Positions 16,681 to 24,804 of a stretch of DNA of 64,000 nt are shown here, piece by piece; positions within the stretch are counted from its first letter, which is position 1; each line of letters starts with the position of its first letter. The stretch spans positions 186,001 through 250,000 of the forward strand of contig NZ_JAXAFK010000003.1 of NCBI RefSeq assembly GCF_033898505.1. Reading direction: 5' to 3'. The notes beneath the pieces are model-generated. The model was not told the DNA's origin and did not search any database. It was given only the letters and a program-made list of their open reading frames with translations. The position numbers and the translations under genes were made by a program. The stretch is from Pectobacterium carotovorum. GTDB lineage: Bacteria; Pseudomonadota; Gammaproteobacteria; Enterobacterales; Enterobacteriaceae.

Positions 16681-17669
16681 GGTTTCGCCCCCTTAGCCCA
16701 GACAGGAATATCCGTTGCTCCGTAATCGCGGGATGAAAATCCGGTGTGTTGGCTTACAGCACGCACACCGCCTGATGCTGGTGGTGCCTGCCACGATTCG
16801 TTGAAGTGTTTATCGGGGCCGAAGAACGTGGCAGCCTGCTTGACGTATTCCGATCCAGATTTTCCGGTAGCGGTCACGAATGCCGCGTAACGCTTCACGC
16901 CATCCAGCATGGTTTCGGGGGTTACCCCTTCCTTGAGCCGGGCATTCCACGCCTTGTACGCTGAATGCTTTGGATTGCCGCCAGCGCGCTTAGGGTAGGC
17001 TTGCCACGCAGTTTCAAACTCTGGTGAATATTCCTGCTTGGCAGAGCGTGACGGCATAGCGGCGTCAGCCGATGTGCCAATAGGTTTATTTGTAGAAGTC
17101 TCTGTATGTGTAATCTCTGTAGTAATCTCTGTATACGTCTCACTTTTCGGCGTAGGAGGGGTTACATCAGGATGTAAGAGGGTGTTCCGTTTCAACGTAA
17201 TAGGGGTTACAGTTTCGCGTGATACCTGTTCCGCTTCTGCATGGGTGGTTATTTCGTTCACTCGTTCAGCTATCGGCTCCACGAAAAGAACGTTACTCAG
17301 CATCATCCCTGTTTGCGTCTGAATGGTACGCAGATCCAAAGTAATTAACCCTGCATCACGTAGGCGTTTTAGCGCGTCCGTCGTCTCACGCTTTGAAAAG
17401 CCGAACTGGTCTGCAAACGCCTGATAGCTGCGCTGTAATTTGTCACCATGAAAACGCTTGCGATATCCGGTAACAGCTCCAGTCTGCTCGTCTCTAACCT
17501 CCGCAGGGCGATACCAGTAAACAATATCGGACAGCAAAACAATCGCCGTACTATCTGGCTTACCACTGGGCAACGTGACATGGCGCCACCAGTTAGCCGG
17601 GATGACATTTCCGGTAAAATTTATGCGGCCGATAGCCATTACGGATCCGGTTGGGGTGGAAGTTGTCAT
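16677..17669 (-). CDS. Phage replication initiator, O-like
   Basis: A 330-residue protein. The N-terminal half is a winged-helix module that starts PANWWRHVTLPSGKPDSTAI and includes GFSKRETTDALKRLRDAG; a Ser/Thr-rich linker (about 150-215) follows; the C-terminus (FETAWQAYPKRAGGNPKHSA) matches the C-terminal part of many phage replication proteins. It should bind the phage origin and recruit the loader and helicase. The ATG at 17,669 overlaps the preceding stop (ATGA). Repeats inside this gene, as in the lambda origin, were not obvious. Confidence 0.8.
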   Translation of the reverse strand: MTTSTPTGSVMAIGRINFTGNVIPANWWRHVTLPSGKPDSTAIVLLSDIVYWYRPAEVRDEQTGAVTGYRKRFHGDKLQRSYQAFADQFGFSKRETTDALKRLRDAGLITLDLRTIQTQTGMMLSNVLFVEPIAERVNEITTHAEAEQVSRETVTPITLKRNTLLHPDVTPPTPKSETYTEITTEITHTETSTNKPIGTSADAAMPSRSAKQEYSPEFETAWQAYPKRAGGNPKHSAYKAWNARLKEGVTPETMLDGVKRYAAFVTATGKSGSEYVKQAATFFGPDKHFNESWQAPPASGGVRAVSQHTGFSSRDYGATDIPVWAKGAKP

Positions 17670-18490
17670 GCGGCACCTGCTAATTCTTTGTCGTGAGTGA
17701 ACTCGCCGTTCCAAGTTTTCTTCATGGGCAGGCCGCCTTTTAGGTATTGTGGATAAAGCCAGATAGCCCCCTTCCGTAATAAAATTGGCGTGTAGGCATC
17801 GAAACTATCGAAATCGCCTGGCTCTATTTGGTTGTGTCGTTCAGTAAGGTACTGATCACGCGCGTAAGCCTTAACTCGCCATGCTGGGCGACTGGATTCA
17901 GGGCGCTCGTCATACAACCAGTTATGCTCTTCCAGAAACGCACTAACCCGCTGAACGTTGACGCCATTCAGTTGTTTGCAGAATTTCACTGGCGTAATGC
18001 CTGGCTTAAACAGGTTTTCCAGATGCTCAATGTACTGAGCTTGACGATGGGCATAACCAATCGCCTTATTCGTGGCTTCATACTGATCAGCCCACGCACG
18101 CGCGGCAGCTGCTGGATCGCTAAAGTTTGGAATTTCACTGACGGGTGAAAGGCTGTAAGAACCGGTACGGCGAATTGTCGGAATCACCTCAGACGTAACC
18201 CAGCGCTTAAAGTGCTTAGCTTTCTTTTTCCGGCTTTTAAGGATTAGTGAGTAGAGGCCAGATTCATTAACCAGCAGAGGCTTTCGACCTGAACCTAAGT
18301 AATGTTTATATTCAGCCTTATCCTCTTCATCAACAGCCTGTAAAGCCATTGATGCGTTAGTTAGCTCCAGCGCGGTGCACACGTCCATAGCGAAAAACCA
18401 TGGTGTCTGATTAATCAATACGGTGCGCACTGAAGCTAAAATTTCACCAGCGCTTGAATTAAAATCGAATGTTCTGATATCGTTACTCAT
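17666..18490 (-). CDS. Phage antirepressor with BRO-N domain
   Basis: A 274-residue protein. Residues about 10-115 form a BRO-N domain: TPWFFAMDVCTALELTNAS, then KPLLVNESGLYSLILKSRKK and FKRWVTSEVIPTIRRTGSY, the characteristic signature. The C-terminus is helical, with an Arg-rich segment, like antirepressor C-terminal domains. Such proteins counter repressors or bind DNA early in infection. It lies between the cro-side gene and the replication initiator and is coupled to both. Confidence 0.88.
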   Translation of the reverse strand: MSNDIRTFDFNSSAGEILASVRTVLINQTPWFFAMDVCTALELTNASMALQAVDEEDKAEYKHYLGSGRKPLLVNESGLYSLILKSRKKKAKHFKRWVTSEVIPTIRRTGSYSLSPVSEIPNFSDPAAAARAWADQYEATNKAIGYAHRQAQYIEHLENLFKPGITPVKFCKQLNGVNVQRVSAFLEEHNWLYDERPESSRPAWRVKAYARDQYLTERHNQIEPGDFDSFDAYTPILLRKGAIWLYPQYLKGGLPMKKTWNGEFTHDKELAGAA

Positions 18491-18765
18491 GATTTATCTC
18501 CCCGATCAAAGTAGCCGGTCAGAGGTGCCACTCTTTCCGGCTTTTCTTTTGCCTGTTTTCCGTTCCGCTGCTGTCGTTTGTCCAAGAGCCCATTGACGAG
18601 CGCGGAACAAACAATCATCGAAACAACCTCCTTTTTTGCTGGCCTGCGACATTCGGCGATAATAATCAACGCCGTGCTCTGCCCCCCCCCTGCGACACCT
18701 GAAGGAAACCCCTCAGCCACCAGCGCGGCTGTTATGTGTTTGCGTATGAATTGCTCTGGTGACAT
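18487..18765 (-). CDS. Unknown phage protein in the CII position, with G9 tract
   Basis: Not recognised. A 92-residue basic protein, MSPEQFIRKHITAALVAEG onward. The ATG at 18,765 has GAGG six bases ahead; a longer frame overlaps cro and is rejected. It takes the place of cII after cro, but I see no CII-type helix-turn-helix. Nine G residues in a row (18,682-18,690) code for Gly-Gly-Gly at about residue 26, a possible slippage site. Confidence 0.65.
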   Translation of the reverse strand: MSPEQFIRKHITAALVAEGFPSGVAGGGQSTALIIIAECRRPAKKEVVSMIVCSALVNGLLDKRQQRNGKQAKEKPERVAPLTGYFDRGDKS

Positions 18766-18778
18766 GTCACACCTCACG

Positions 18779-19006
18779 TTACTTGGTGTGTGGAAATACA
18801 TCAGGAAGATCGGGACGAATTTCATGCGCCTGAACCAACCCATTTGTAGCTCTTACAATGCGCATGACATAATCAGCCTTTACCCTGCCACCATTTAGCC
18901 ACCGGAACACAGCTGGCTGGGAAACGCTGCAAGCTCTAGCTAACGCAGCTTGCCCCCCAACGGCATCTATCGCTTTCTTGATATACTGGTTGTGATTAGC
19001 GCTCAT
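18779..19006 (-). CDS. Cro-like repressor
   Basis: A 75-residue helix-turn-helix protein: GGQAALARACSVSQPAVFRWLNG shortened here to its core AALARACSVSQPAVFRW. This is the Cro/YdaS type. It is transcribed away from the CI gene, as in lambda. The ATG at 19,006 is chosen over a TTG 12 bases upstream. It would repress CI and early genes to favour lytic growth. Confidence 0.85.
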   Translation of the reverse strand: MSANHNQYIKKAIDAVGGQAALARACSVSQPAVFRWLNGGRVKADYVMRIVRATNGLVQAHEIRPDLPDVFPHTK

Positions 19007-19116
19007 TTTACTTACCAAAAGTTATAAGTGATGAGCGAATAATAGATTCTTGATTAACCCAATGCAATAACTTAATGTAATTGCCAGTTAATAACAAAAG
19101 GTATAGAGTTATCAGG
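19007..19116. promoter_or_regulatory. Divergent cro/cI control region (OR-like)
   Basis: This 110-bp stretch between the two divergent regulators holds repeated AGTTAT/ATAACT half-sites: AGTTATAAG near 19,020, AATAACTTAA near 19,065, AGTTAATAAC near 19,086 and GAGTTATC near 19,106. The same half-sites recur at 20,010-20,050, upstream of the rightward early operon. They are the likely CI/Cro operators. Confidence 0.65.
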
Positions 19117-19839
19117 ATGAAAACATTCACAGAAAGATTGAATTTTGCCATGGAGAACGCTGGGGTAAGTCAAGCCGCCCTGGCTAGCGCTATTGGGGTT
19201 TCTCAACCATCAATTTGGAAGTTGGTTACAGGTAAAACACAAACCAGTAGAAACGTTATCGAGATAGCGAAAGTCTTAGGTGTTCGCCCAGAATGGCTGG
19301 CGTCCGGTGACGGAGTAATGAAATCGGATAACGTAAATCCTCATTATTCAGAGTCAACGATCCCGCCTGAATCCGAATGGATTGGCGTTGATGCGTGGGA
19401 TAAAAACAGCCCTTTACCCAATGATGAGGTTGAGGTTCCGTTCCTGAAGGACATCGAGCTAGCTGCAGGGGATGGGAGCCTAACGGAAGATGATTACAAC
19501 GGGTATAGATTAAGGTTCTCCAAATCCACACTGCGTCGTGTAGGTGCAAACACGGATGGTTCTGGTGTGCTGTGCTTTCCAGCTAGAGGAAACAGCATGG
19601 AGCCTATAATACCGGATGGAACCACTGTAGCTATTGATATACATAATAAAAAAATTATTGACGGAAATGTATACGCTATTAATCAGGATGGATGGAAGCG
19701 TATAAAAATACTGTACCGTGTAGGCCCTGATCGCCTCAGCATCAGAAGCTATAACACAGCTGAGTATCCACCAGAAGAGGTGGATATGCGGAGCGTTGAA
19801 GTAATTGGTCGAATGTTCTGGACATCAACAATTTGGTAA
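19117..19839 (+). CDS. CI-type prophage repressor, S24 peptidase
   Basis: A 240-residue repressor. Residues 1-70 form a helix-turn-helix (VSQAALASAIGVSQPSIWKL). Residues about 115-235 form a LexA/CI self-cleavage domain: the Ala-Gly site in IELAAGDGS, the catalytic Ser in ARGNSMEPII and the Lys region in WKRIKILYR. It should hold lysogeny and be inactivated through RecA in the SOS response. The ATG at 19,117 is preferred to an upstream TTG since MKTFTERL begins the domain. A strong terminator follows. Confidence 0.93.
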   Translation: MKTFTERLNFAMENAGVSQAALASAIGVSQPSIWKLVTGKTQTSRNVIEIAKVLGVRPEWLASGDGVMKSDNVNPHYSESTIPPESEWIGVDAWDKNSPLPNDEVEVPFLKDIELAAGDGSLTEDDYNGYRLRFSKSTLRRVGANTDGSGVLCFPARGNSMEPIIPDGTTVAIDIHNKKIIDGNVYAINQDGWKRIKILYRVGPDRLSIRSYNTAEYPPEEVDMRSVEVIGRMFWTSTIW

Positions 19840-19844
19840 CCCCA

Positions 19845-19867
19845 CCCGGCCCCGAGCCGGGTTTTTT
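19845..19867 (+). terminator. cI terminator
   Basis: CCCGGC, loop CCCGA, GCCGGG, then six T residues, six bases past the cI stop codon. Confidence 0.92.
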
Positions 19868-19979
19868 ACGCCTTTTAATCCCCCCTCCTAAGTCGAAGAT
19901 TTCTACATCAAGTATCCATCCATCCCTCAACGCAACCAATCCTTGACTCAAAGGCAATTTATTTTTTCTTTTAATTCAG

Positions 19980-20083
19980 CGACCTAATCAAAAACCAACA
20001 GTAAATTACCTTTTGTTATTGCAATAAGTTAAGTTATGAATTAACTTTGATTCATCGAAAAAAAAACACCAGAGGTTAATGAA
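19980..20083 (+). promoter_or_regulatory. Early rightward operon control region (OL-like)
   Basis: AT-rich region with TTGTTATTGCAATAAG and AAGTTATGAATTAACTT, two imperfect palindromes that share GTTAT/ATAAC half-sites with the cro/cI region. It precedes the gene at 20,084 and is the counterpart of lambda OL-PL. The remainder of 19,868-19,980 shows nothing clear. Confidence 0.55.
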
Positions 20084-20404
20084 ATGGCGGTGAAAACCTT
20101 TTACCAGTTAGTAGATATTCCCGATGTAGGAAATAAAGGTGATACATCTTATATCGATTACTCGGCTATAGCTGAAGATACGGGGTCAAAAACTGCGTCA
20201 ATTTTTGGTGCAATTAATTATATTAGCTTGCGCATTCTTAACTCCGGTGATGACGCTAACGAAGCTGATATGGATGAAATTCGGGATTTATCGTCAATCA
20301 TTTGTGACCTTGCTGATTTGGGTATTGCCACAAATAAAATATGCAAAAGTGCGTCATTTTACTCAGGGGAGTTATATCAAAAAGAACGCGGGGAAATAAA
20401 ATGA
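20084..20404 (+). CDS. Unknown phage early protein, 106 residues
   Basis: Not recognised. An acidic 106-residue protein, MAVKTFYQLVDIPDVG onward, with no membrane segment or zinc motif. It is the first gene of the rightward early operon, preceded by AGAGGTTAATGAA. In other lambdoids this place holds N-like antiterminators or host-takeover proteins, but this one lacks the Arg-rich motif of N. Its stop overlaps the next start (ATGA). Confidence 0.7.
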   Translation: MAVKTFYQLVDIPDVGNKGDTSYIDYSAIAEDTGSKTASIFGAINYISLRILNSGDDANEADMDEIRDLSSIICDLADLGIATNKICKSASFYSGELYQKERGEIK

Positions 20405-20871
20405 CCGCTATGAGAAAAGATTGCAGTATTTATGATGGCAAATCAATTGATGCTAATGGTATTGATAATGCATTCCAATTAATCGACTTGCCTGTTTTTG
20501 TGGTCTCGCGTCATGGTCGCCATAAGAAATGCTTTAGCCGTGACACTGCCATTAACCGACTGGCACATTTCATGACTGAAAGGGTTTTCTTTCGTGCTGG
20601 CCTTAGCTCTCGTCAACCCGACATCAGAATCTATCGTGATGGCGAAAAGGTGTGGACGGGTGGCGAAGTGTTACCGCGATATCTGACGGCGCACAAGCGC
20701 TGCGAACGCCGCATTCGTCGGTTGCTTGCCAAAAAGAACAAACAGAAGCGGGATGCTGAACGCTGGAATAAAAAATTTAGCTCATGGGCTGCGAAGCATG
20801 AGGTCTTACTAGAGCAGAAGAAAGAATCAGAGAAAATTTATAACCAGTTAATGAAAGAAAGACCATTTTAA
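20401..20871 (+). CDS. Unknown basic phage early protein, 156 residues
   Basis: Not recognised. A 156-residue protein. The N-terminal part is globular (FQLIDLPVFVVSRHGRHKK). The second half is a long, very basic helix (CERRIRRLLAKKNKQKRDAE then a Lys/Glu coiled-coil). The Arg/Lys-rich segment could bind RNA or DNA, so an N-like antitermination role is conceivable, but this is only inference. Start at 20,401 overlaps the previous stop. Confidence 0.7.
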   Translation: MTAMRKDCSIYDGKSIDANGIDNAFQLIDLPVFVVSRHGRHKKCFSRDTAINRLAHFMTERVFFRAGLSSRQPDIRIYRDGEKVWTGGEVLPRYLTAHKRCERRIRRLLAKKNKQKRDAERWNKKFSSWAAKHEVLLEQKKESEKIYNQLMKERPF

Positions 20872-20950
20872 TTAAATAGCACTCAAAAAAATTTAATTAC
20901 AGCGTCATCGCTGGGGATTCCCACACCCTAAAATCAGTGAGGCACCAATT

Positions 20951-21331
20951 ATGAATAGCAATAAACCAGTTAGCCAAATTGAATTGGAGCGCAAACGTAT
21001 AGCCCGTTTATACGTTGATTTCTGCCAGCGTCATTACGGCAGCAGTGTAGCAATACTTAAATTGAGCGACGGCACAAAAACCACTGTTGAAGTTTCAGAA
21101 AACAACATCACCGCCTGCATGGTGAAATATATCGAAAGCGCAGGGGCAGAAGAATTCGGGTTGGAAGCAGCAACAAGCCAAATAAAAACGCTTTATATCA
21201 ATATGCAGAATAAAGACGGCAGCAAATTAACACCGCTGGGCTTTGAAGTAATGAATGAAATGGTAGCAGCAGCAGTTAGTGATGCTATCGAAAATAACGG
21301 CGCTAACGTTCTGGAGGTGGGGCATGCCTAA
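20951..21331 (+). CDS. Unknown phage early protein, 126 residues
   Basis: Not recognised. A 126-residue soluble protein (MNSNKPVSQIELERKRIARL onward) with mixed alpha/beta composition. It follows a 79-bp gap with an AT-rich segment. Its end overlaps the next gene by eight bases, and it is part of the small-gene train that runs to the excisionase candidate. Confidence 0.65.
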   Translation: MNSNKPVSQIELERKRIARLYVDFCQRHYGSSVAILKLSDGTKTTVEVSENNITACMVKYIESAGAEEFGLEAATSQIKTLYINMQNKDGSKLTPLGFEVMNEMVAAAVSDAIENNGANVLEVGHA

Positions 21332-21530
21332 TAAAACACAGGATGCAGTTATTGAAGAATTCGCGGGTATGGCGATGCATCCTGAAGATGCGATCACCAA
21401 TATCGCTGGATTGTTGAATGCGGGAATGTTTCTGATGAACACCAAATGCCACCGTAACATAGGCATTGAGTTAATTAACATCGCCCATGATTACGCCAGT
21501 GAGGTTTCTAAAGGGGGTAGCCATGCGTAA
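21324..21530 (+). CDS. Unknown phage early protein, 68 residues
   Basis: Not recognised. A 68-residue acidic protein, MPNKTQDAVIEEFAGMAMH onward. The ATG at 21,324 has the strong site GGAGGTGGGGC ahead; the longer frame from 21,279 lies in the previous gene. It overlaps both neighbours by eight bases. Confidence 0.65.
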   Translation: MPNKTQDAVIEEFAGMAMHPEDAITNIAGLLNAGMFLMNTKCHRNIGIELINIAHDYASEVSKGGSHA

Positions 21531-21801
21531 TCAGTCCTCTCCCAAGTACCTATTTTTATTTCTTACCGGAAAAAGTGGCACACCGGATGCAGAAAGGTCA
21601 GCGATAAGTATCAAGGCAAGTAATGTGCGAATTGCATGGAGGTTGGTTAATCGCTCAGTAGCTTCAGGAACAAGTATAAAGCTGGCGGCGAAAATTCGCC
21701 TAACCAATGTTCCTTATAGCGTAACGAGCGACGCAGATGGCGCGGGGATCATCATGCTCTTTTCTAAAGCCACTTCTATGCAGGAAATCAACAATGCATG
21801 A
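21523..21801 (+). CDS. Unknown phage early protein, 92 residues
   Basis: Not recognised. A 92-residue basic protein, MRNQSSPKYLFLFLTGKSG onward; predicted pI is high. The ATG at 21,523 follows GGGGG and overlaps the preceding stop. It overlaps the next start by eight bases. Confidence 0.6.
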   Translation: MRNQSSPKYLFLFLTGKSGTPDAERSAISIKASNVRIAWRLVNRSVASGTSIKLAAKIRLTNVPYSVTSDADGAGIIMLFSKATSMQEINNA

Positions 21802-22021
21802 CCAAATCCCAACCATTACCGCCACGCTGCAAGTTACCCCTGATTTCACAGGGCGCGTGCTGGTGTACGTGAAGAACGGCAGAGCCACCAGCGACCGCCG
21901 ACTATTCGATGATGAGATGGTGGCGGGACTCGATACCTTTCTGGAGCTGGCGCGTAAAGCTGGGTGGCATGTAACGCCACCGGATAGCGTAGCTGCTGTC
22001 ACCAAGGAGATTAACCGATGA
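21794..22021 (+). CDS. Unknown phage early protein, 75 residues
   Basis: Not recognised. A 75-residue protein, MHDQIPTITATLQVTPD onward, with strands followed by a helix (GLDTFLELARKAGW). The ATG at 21,794 overlaps the preceding stop (ATGCATGA), and its stop overlaps the next start (ATGA). Confidence 0.6.
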   Translation: MHDQIPTITATLQVTPDFTGRVLVYVKNGRATSDRRLFDDEMVAGLDTFLELARKAGWHVTPPDSVAAVTKEINR

Positions 22022-22362
22022 ACAATAAATCAGCGGTCATGAATTACGATCCTAATTTAGTCCTTTGTGGGCGCATGGCAAAACAGATGGTGCGCCTAAC
22101 TTTCGGGCAATGGGAGTACCGCGGCTTATTCGATGTGGCTGTGATGGGAAATATATCCGGTTTGGATGTAATTCGCGTTGCCGTAGAAAACCTGTATGAG
22201 TCTCTTCCGTGCGGGGTTATTCCGTTTGATGACATCAAGTACGCAATTATCGAGTTGGGCGAACTGACCTCGTACGACGAAGATTTACGCGAAGAAGAAT
22301 GGTTGTTCGACATGCTCATAGGTGCAGAAATTATCAGTATTGAGCCAGGGGAACCACTGTGA
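22018..22362 (+). CDS. Unknown phage early protein, 114 residues
   Basis: Not recognised. A 114-residue acidic protein (MNNKSAVMNYDPNLVLCGRM onward) ending in a Glu/Asp-rich segment (YDEDLREEEWLFDMLIG). The strong negative charge recalls DNA-mimic proteins, but no family is recognisable. ATGA and GTGA overlaps join it to both neighbours. Confidence 0.62.
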   Translation: MNNKSAVMNYDPNLVLCGRMAKQMVRLTFGQWEYRGLFDVAVMGNISGLDVIRVAVENLYESLPCGVIPFDDIKYAIIELGELTSYDEDLREEEWLFDMLIGAEIISIEPGEPL

Positions 22363-22484
22363 AACAGGTATTTAAACTAGCCATGCTGACACTCTTTTTT
22401 TCATCCCTTGCAGGCTTTGGGGTTACATCTGGTTTTTATTGCTTTATCGGCGTCGCTCGACTGCTGGGGAGGCTTATCGGATGA
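22359..22484 (+). CDS. Small membrane protein, 41 residues
   Basis: A 41-residue frame starting with GTG that overlaps the preceding stop (GTGA), with AGGGG seven bases ahead. It has one hydrophobic segment (MLTLFFSSLAGFGVTSGFYC, about residues 9-28) and a basic C-terminus (ARLLGRLIG). Its stop overlaps the next start (ATGA), so both ends support expression. Small phage membrane proteins in early operons often affect host or superinfection physiology; no function can be given. Confidence 0.65.
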   Translation: MKQVFKLAMLTLFFSSLAGFGVTSGFYCFIGVARLLGRLIG

Positions 22485-22702
22485 AATTCAATTATCAGGA
22501 CTCTGGTGCGGTAGCAACGCTGACTATAACCAGTACCGTTTTTGAGTTCCGTAAGCACAACCGAGTCGTTGATGCTGCTCTGTTCTCTGCTGACGTTCGG
22601 GCGGCGCGGTCGGGAGTGTTTCTGATGAAGTCGGTTCTATCCGGCAGAACACCCGCCGTGATGCGTGCGTATAAAGTGGTAACGCAGGAGATGGCGCGAT
22701 GA
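22481..22702 (+). CDS. Unknown phage early protein, 73 residues
   Basis: Not recognised. A 73-residue basic protein, MKFNYQDSGAVATLTITST onward. The ATG at 22,481 has GGGGAGG eight bases ahead, which sets the start; the longer frame from 22,439 is rejected. ATGA overlaps at both ends. Confidence 0.62.
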   Translation: MKFNYQDSGAVATLTITSTVFEFRKHNRVVDAALFSADVRAARSGVFLMKSVLSGRTPAVMRAYKVVTQEMAR

Positions 22703-23157
22703 ATACACCTAATATTACAGAAACGCAGGAAGGACAGCGTCAGGCAGTGAAAAATCGCATTGATGTAGATAGCCTGAACACAATTGGCGATCTTTTGGTT
22801 GCTCTGTCGAGCATCAACCAGAGTATCAGTGATATCGACATTCAGTTGGAGTTAGGCAAGGAGCGCGATGCTGATTGGCGCCTTAGGGCTGGTATAGCCA
22901 AAAAAATATGCGGAAAGATTCGCCGCGCCATCTGCGACAAGTTGGCAATCTTACGCCAGCAAGATAAAGAACTTATGGAGGCAGACCGCCAACGGGTTTG
23001 TGAATTACTGGTAGACGAGATGAAGCGCTATCTGCCGAGGGCTGTATTTCTTGCCTGCGTTCACCGAGCAAAAATAAAGCATCAACTATTTTCCCAGTCA
23101 AGAAGCCAGCAAGTAACGGTCAAAGAAAGTACGGGAGCGGCTACCGATGGCGAATAA
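22699..23157 (+). CDS. Unknown helical phage early protein, 152 residues
   Basis: Not recognised. A 152-residue mostly helical protein with many Arg, Lys, Asp and Glu residues (IDIQLELGKERDADWRLRAG, then KEKRLA-like basic helices). No known domain. It overlaps the previous gene by four bases and the next by eleven. Confidence 0.62.
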   Translation: MNTPNITETQEGQRQAVKNRIDVDSLNTIGDLLVALSSINQSISDIDIQLELGKERDADWRLRAGIAKKICGKIRRAICDKLAILRQQDKELMEADRQRVCELLVDEMKRYLPRAVFLACVHRAKIKHQLFSQSRSQQVTVKESTGAATDGE

Positions 23158-23386
23158 AAAAGAATTGGCGATGCTGAAAAAGGCGCTTTCGTGTGAAATT
23201 CGCGGCGTGGCGTTCCAGTCAAAAGCAGCACTGGCCGATAAGTTGTTTAACGATGGATTGCTGGAGCTGAAAAAGGAAAGTCAGCAAACACCATACGGCC
23301 TGATGACGTGGGAACATTACGTGCTAACGCACGCAGGAAGGATCGCATGCGGGGAAAGTTGCGAAGGTAAGGGGGTGGTAGAGTGA
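23147..23386 (+). CDS. Unknown phage early protein, 79 residues
   Basis: Not recognised. A 79-residue protein, MANKKELAMLKKALSCEIRG onward, looking like a small winged-helix or helical domain (ALADKLFNDGLLELKKES). It overlaps the next start (GTGA). Its position just before the excisionase candidate suggests a role near recombination, but there is no direct sign. Confidence 0.6.
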   Translation: MANKKELAMLKKALSCEIRGVAFQSKAALADKLFNDGLLELKKESQQTPYGLMTWEHYVLTHAGRIACGESCEGKGVVE

Positions 23387-23637
23387 ACACAATGTTTTTG
23401 TTGATGGCTGAATTTAATACGGCCACCATCCCCCTAGCAGATATTGCCGAGCGTTATCTAGGTATGAAGCCAGCTACCGCAGATAGAAAAGCCGGGGCGG
23501 GAGATTTGCCAATCCCTACGTTCCGGCTCGGTGACACACAGAAAGCACCGAGAATGGTGCACGTAAAAGATCTAGCCGATTTTATTGATCAGCGGAGAAA
23601 GGAGGCAGCAAAAGAGTTAAAGCACTGCTCATCATGA
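23383..23637 (+). CDS. PrtN-type activator / excisionase candidate
   Basis: An 84-residue protein starting with GTG, resembling the pyocin activator PrtN family: FLLMAEFNTATIPLADIAER, then GMKPATADRKAGAG and VHVKDLADFIDQRR. PrtN-like proteins are small DNA-binding proteins; next to a tyrosine integrase they commonly serve as recombination directionality factors. It faces the integrase tail to tail, with a six-base overlap at 23,632-23,637. Confidence 0.75.
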   Translation: MNTMFLLMAEFNTATIPLADIAERYLGMKPATADRKAGAGDLPIPTFRLGDTQKAPRMVHVKDLADFIDQRRKEAAKELKHCSS

Positions 23638-24720
23638 GCGCTGCTTTTTCAGTTCTTCCAGTCGCTCATGCAGGTTTTTAGGGTAAAGCTCTCTGTAAAC
23701 CTGCCAGAGCACATTCAGGGATCTATGCCCAGTAACTTGGGCAACATCTTCTATGCTGAACCCGGCTTCAAAAAGCCTGCTCGCCCCCTCCCTTCTCATG
23801 TCGTGATACCGTAAATCCTCAATTCCCAGAGACTCCCGCACGCGCTGAAATCCAGCGGAAACTGATTTTGATACATAGGGGAAAATGAATTCAGATTTTT
23901 TTGGCTGTCGCTGAACGATATCCCACGCATCCCCCAGTAACGCTACTTTCATGTGATTTCCGTCTTTCTTGCGCGGGTCTTTCCTGTCACGAACTAATAC
24001 GGCTCGTTGCTTTTCATCGATGTCATCCCAGCGTATACGACACACTTCACCAATGCGCATACATGACAGAATAGAAAAATTCAGGATATCAATGTAGGGG
24101 ATAACTGCCGATCGATGCTCCTGCCGTGTTCTCAGCCCCTCTTCCAACCGATCTAACTCATCCCCTACAGGCCGACGATTACGACGTTGTGATTTACCGA
24201 CGATACCTAGATTAACCAGAATGACGCGAGCATCAACAACAGGATTTGCAGAGTAATCAATACCAAAAATAGGTTTCGCCGCAGTCAGCACAGATGATAA
24301 ATAGCTTAAGTCGTGTGAAACGGTGGCAGGGCCTGCCCCTGCTCCTGCACGCTGGCGACCATGCTCGACGACATCATTAACGGACAAGTCTGCCAGCATG
24401 ACATCGGCTATATCACAATCCACCAGCATATTCAGAACGTAACCTTTCGTGCGTCCAACCTTCCCGCCCAGATCGGGATCGTTAATATACCGCTGAAGCA
24501 AATCCCGAACAGTTATCTTGCCAGCATCAGAATTAGATGGAATTCCGCGCTCTTCAATTTCAGCAACCCGGCGAGAACCCCATGCCTTAGCCTGGGCTTG
24601 TTTACCGAACGTCTTATTCTCTCTGTAAACGTACTTACCTTTTTCTTTCACGCCCACGGTACAACGGTAGCGCACGGTGCCATCGGCACGCGGCCTTTTC
24701 TCTATGCTATAGTAAGCCAT
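23632..24720 (-). CDS. int: Tyrosine integrase of the dusA-targeting type
   Basis: A 362-residue tyrosine recombinase. An N-terminal arm-binding domain (AYYSIEKRPRADGTVRYRC) is followed by a core-binding domain and the catalytic domain with Arg in SCMRIGEVCRIRW, the HxxR box in YHDMRREGAS, and the second His and the nucleophile in TGHRSLNVLWQVY (Tyr 342). It is read away from dusA and starts 85 bases from the dusA start, the arrangement known for elements that use the 5' end of dusA. It catalyses integration and, with the directionality factor, excision. Confidence 0.95.
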   Translation of the reverse strand: MAYYSIEKRPRADGTVRYRCTVGVKEKGKYVYRENKTFGKQAQAKAWGSRRVAEIEERGIPSNSDAGKITVRDLLQRYINDPDLGGKVGRTKGYVLNMLVDCDIADVMLADLSVNDVVEHGRQRAGAGAGPATVSHDLSYLSSVLTAAKPIFGIDYSANPVVDARVILVNLGIVGKSQRRNRRPVGDELDRLEEGLRTRQEHRSAVIPYIDILNFSILSCMRIGEVCRIRWDDIDEKQRAVLVRDRKDPRKKDGNHMKVALLGDAWDIVQRQPKKSEFIFPYVSKSVSAGFQRVRESLGIEDLRYHDMRREGASRLFEAGFSIEDVAQVTGHRSLNVLWQVYRELYPKNLHERLEELKKQRS

Positions 24721-24804
24721 ACAATCCCTTTGCTTTCAGGCCCCCATACGCAGGGGTGCTGCATGGGGTGCCAATAAAGAGAAAATAAGACAAATTAAAC
24801 ATAA

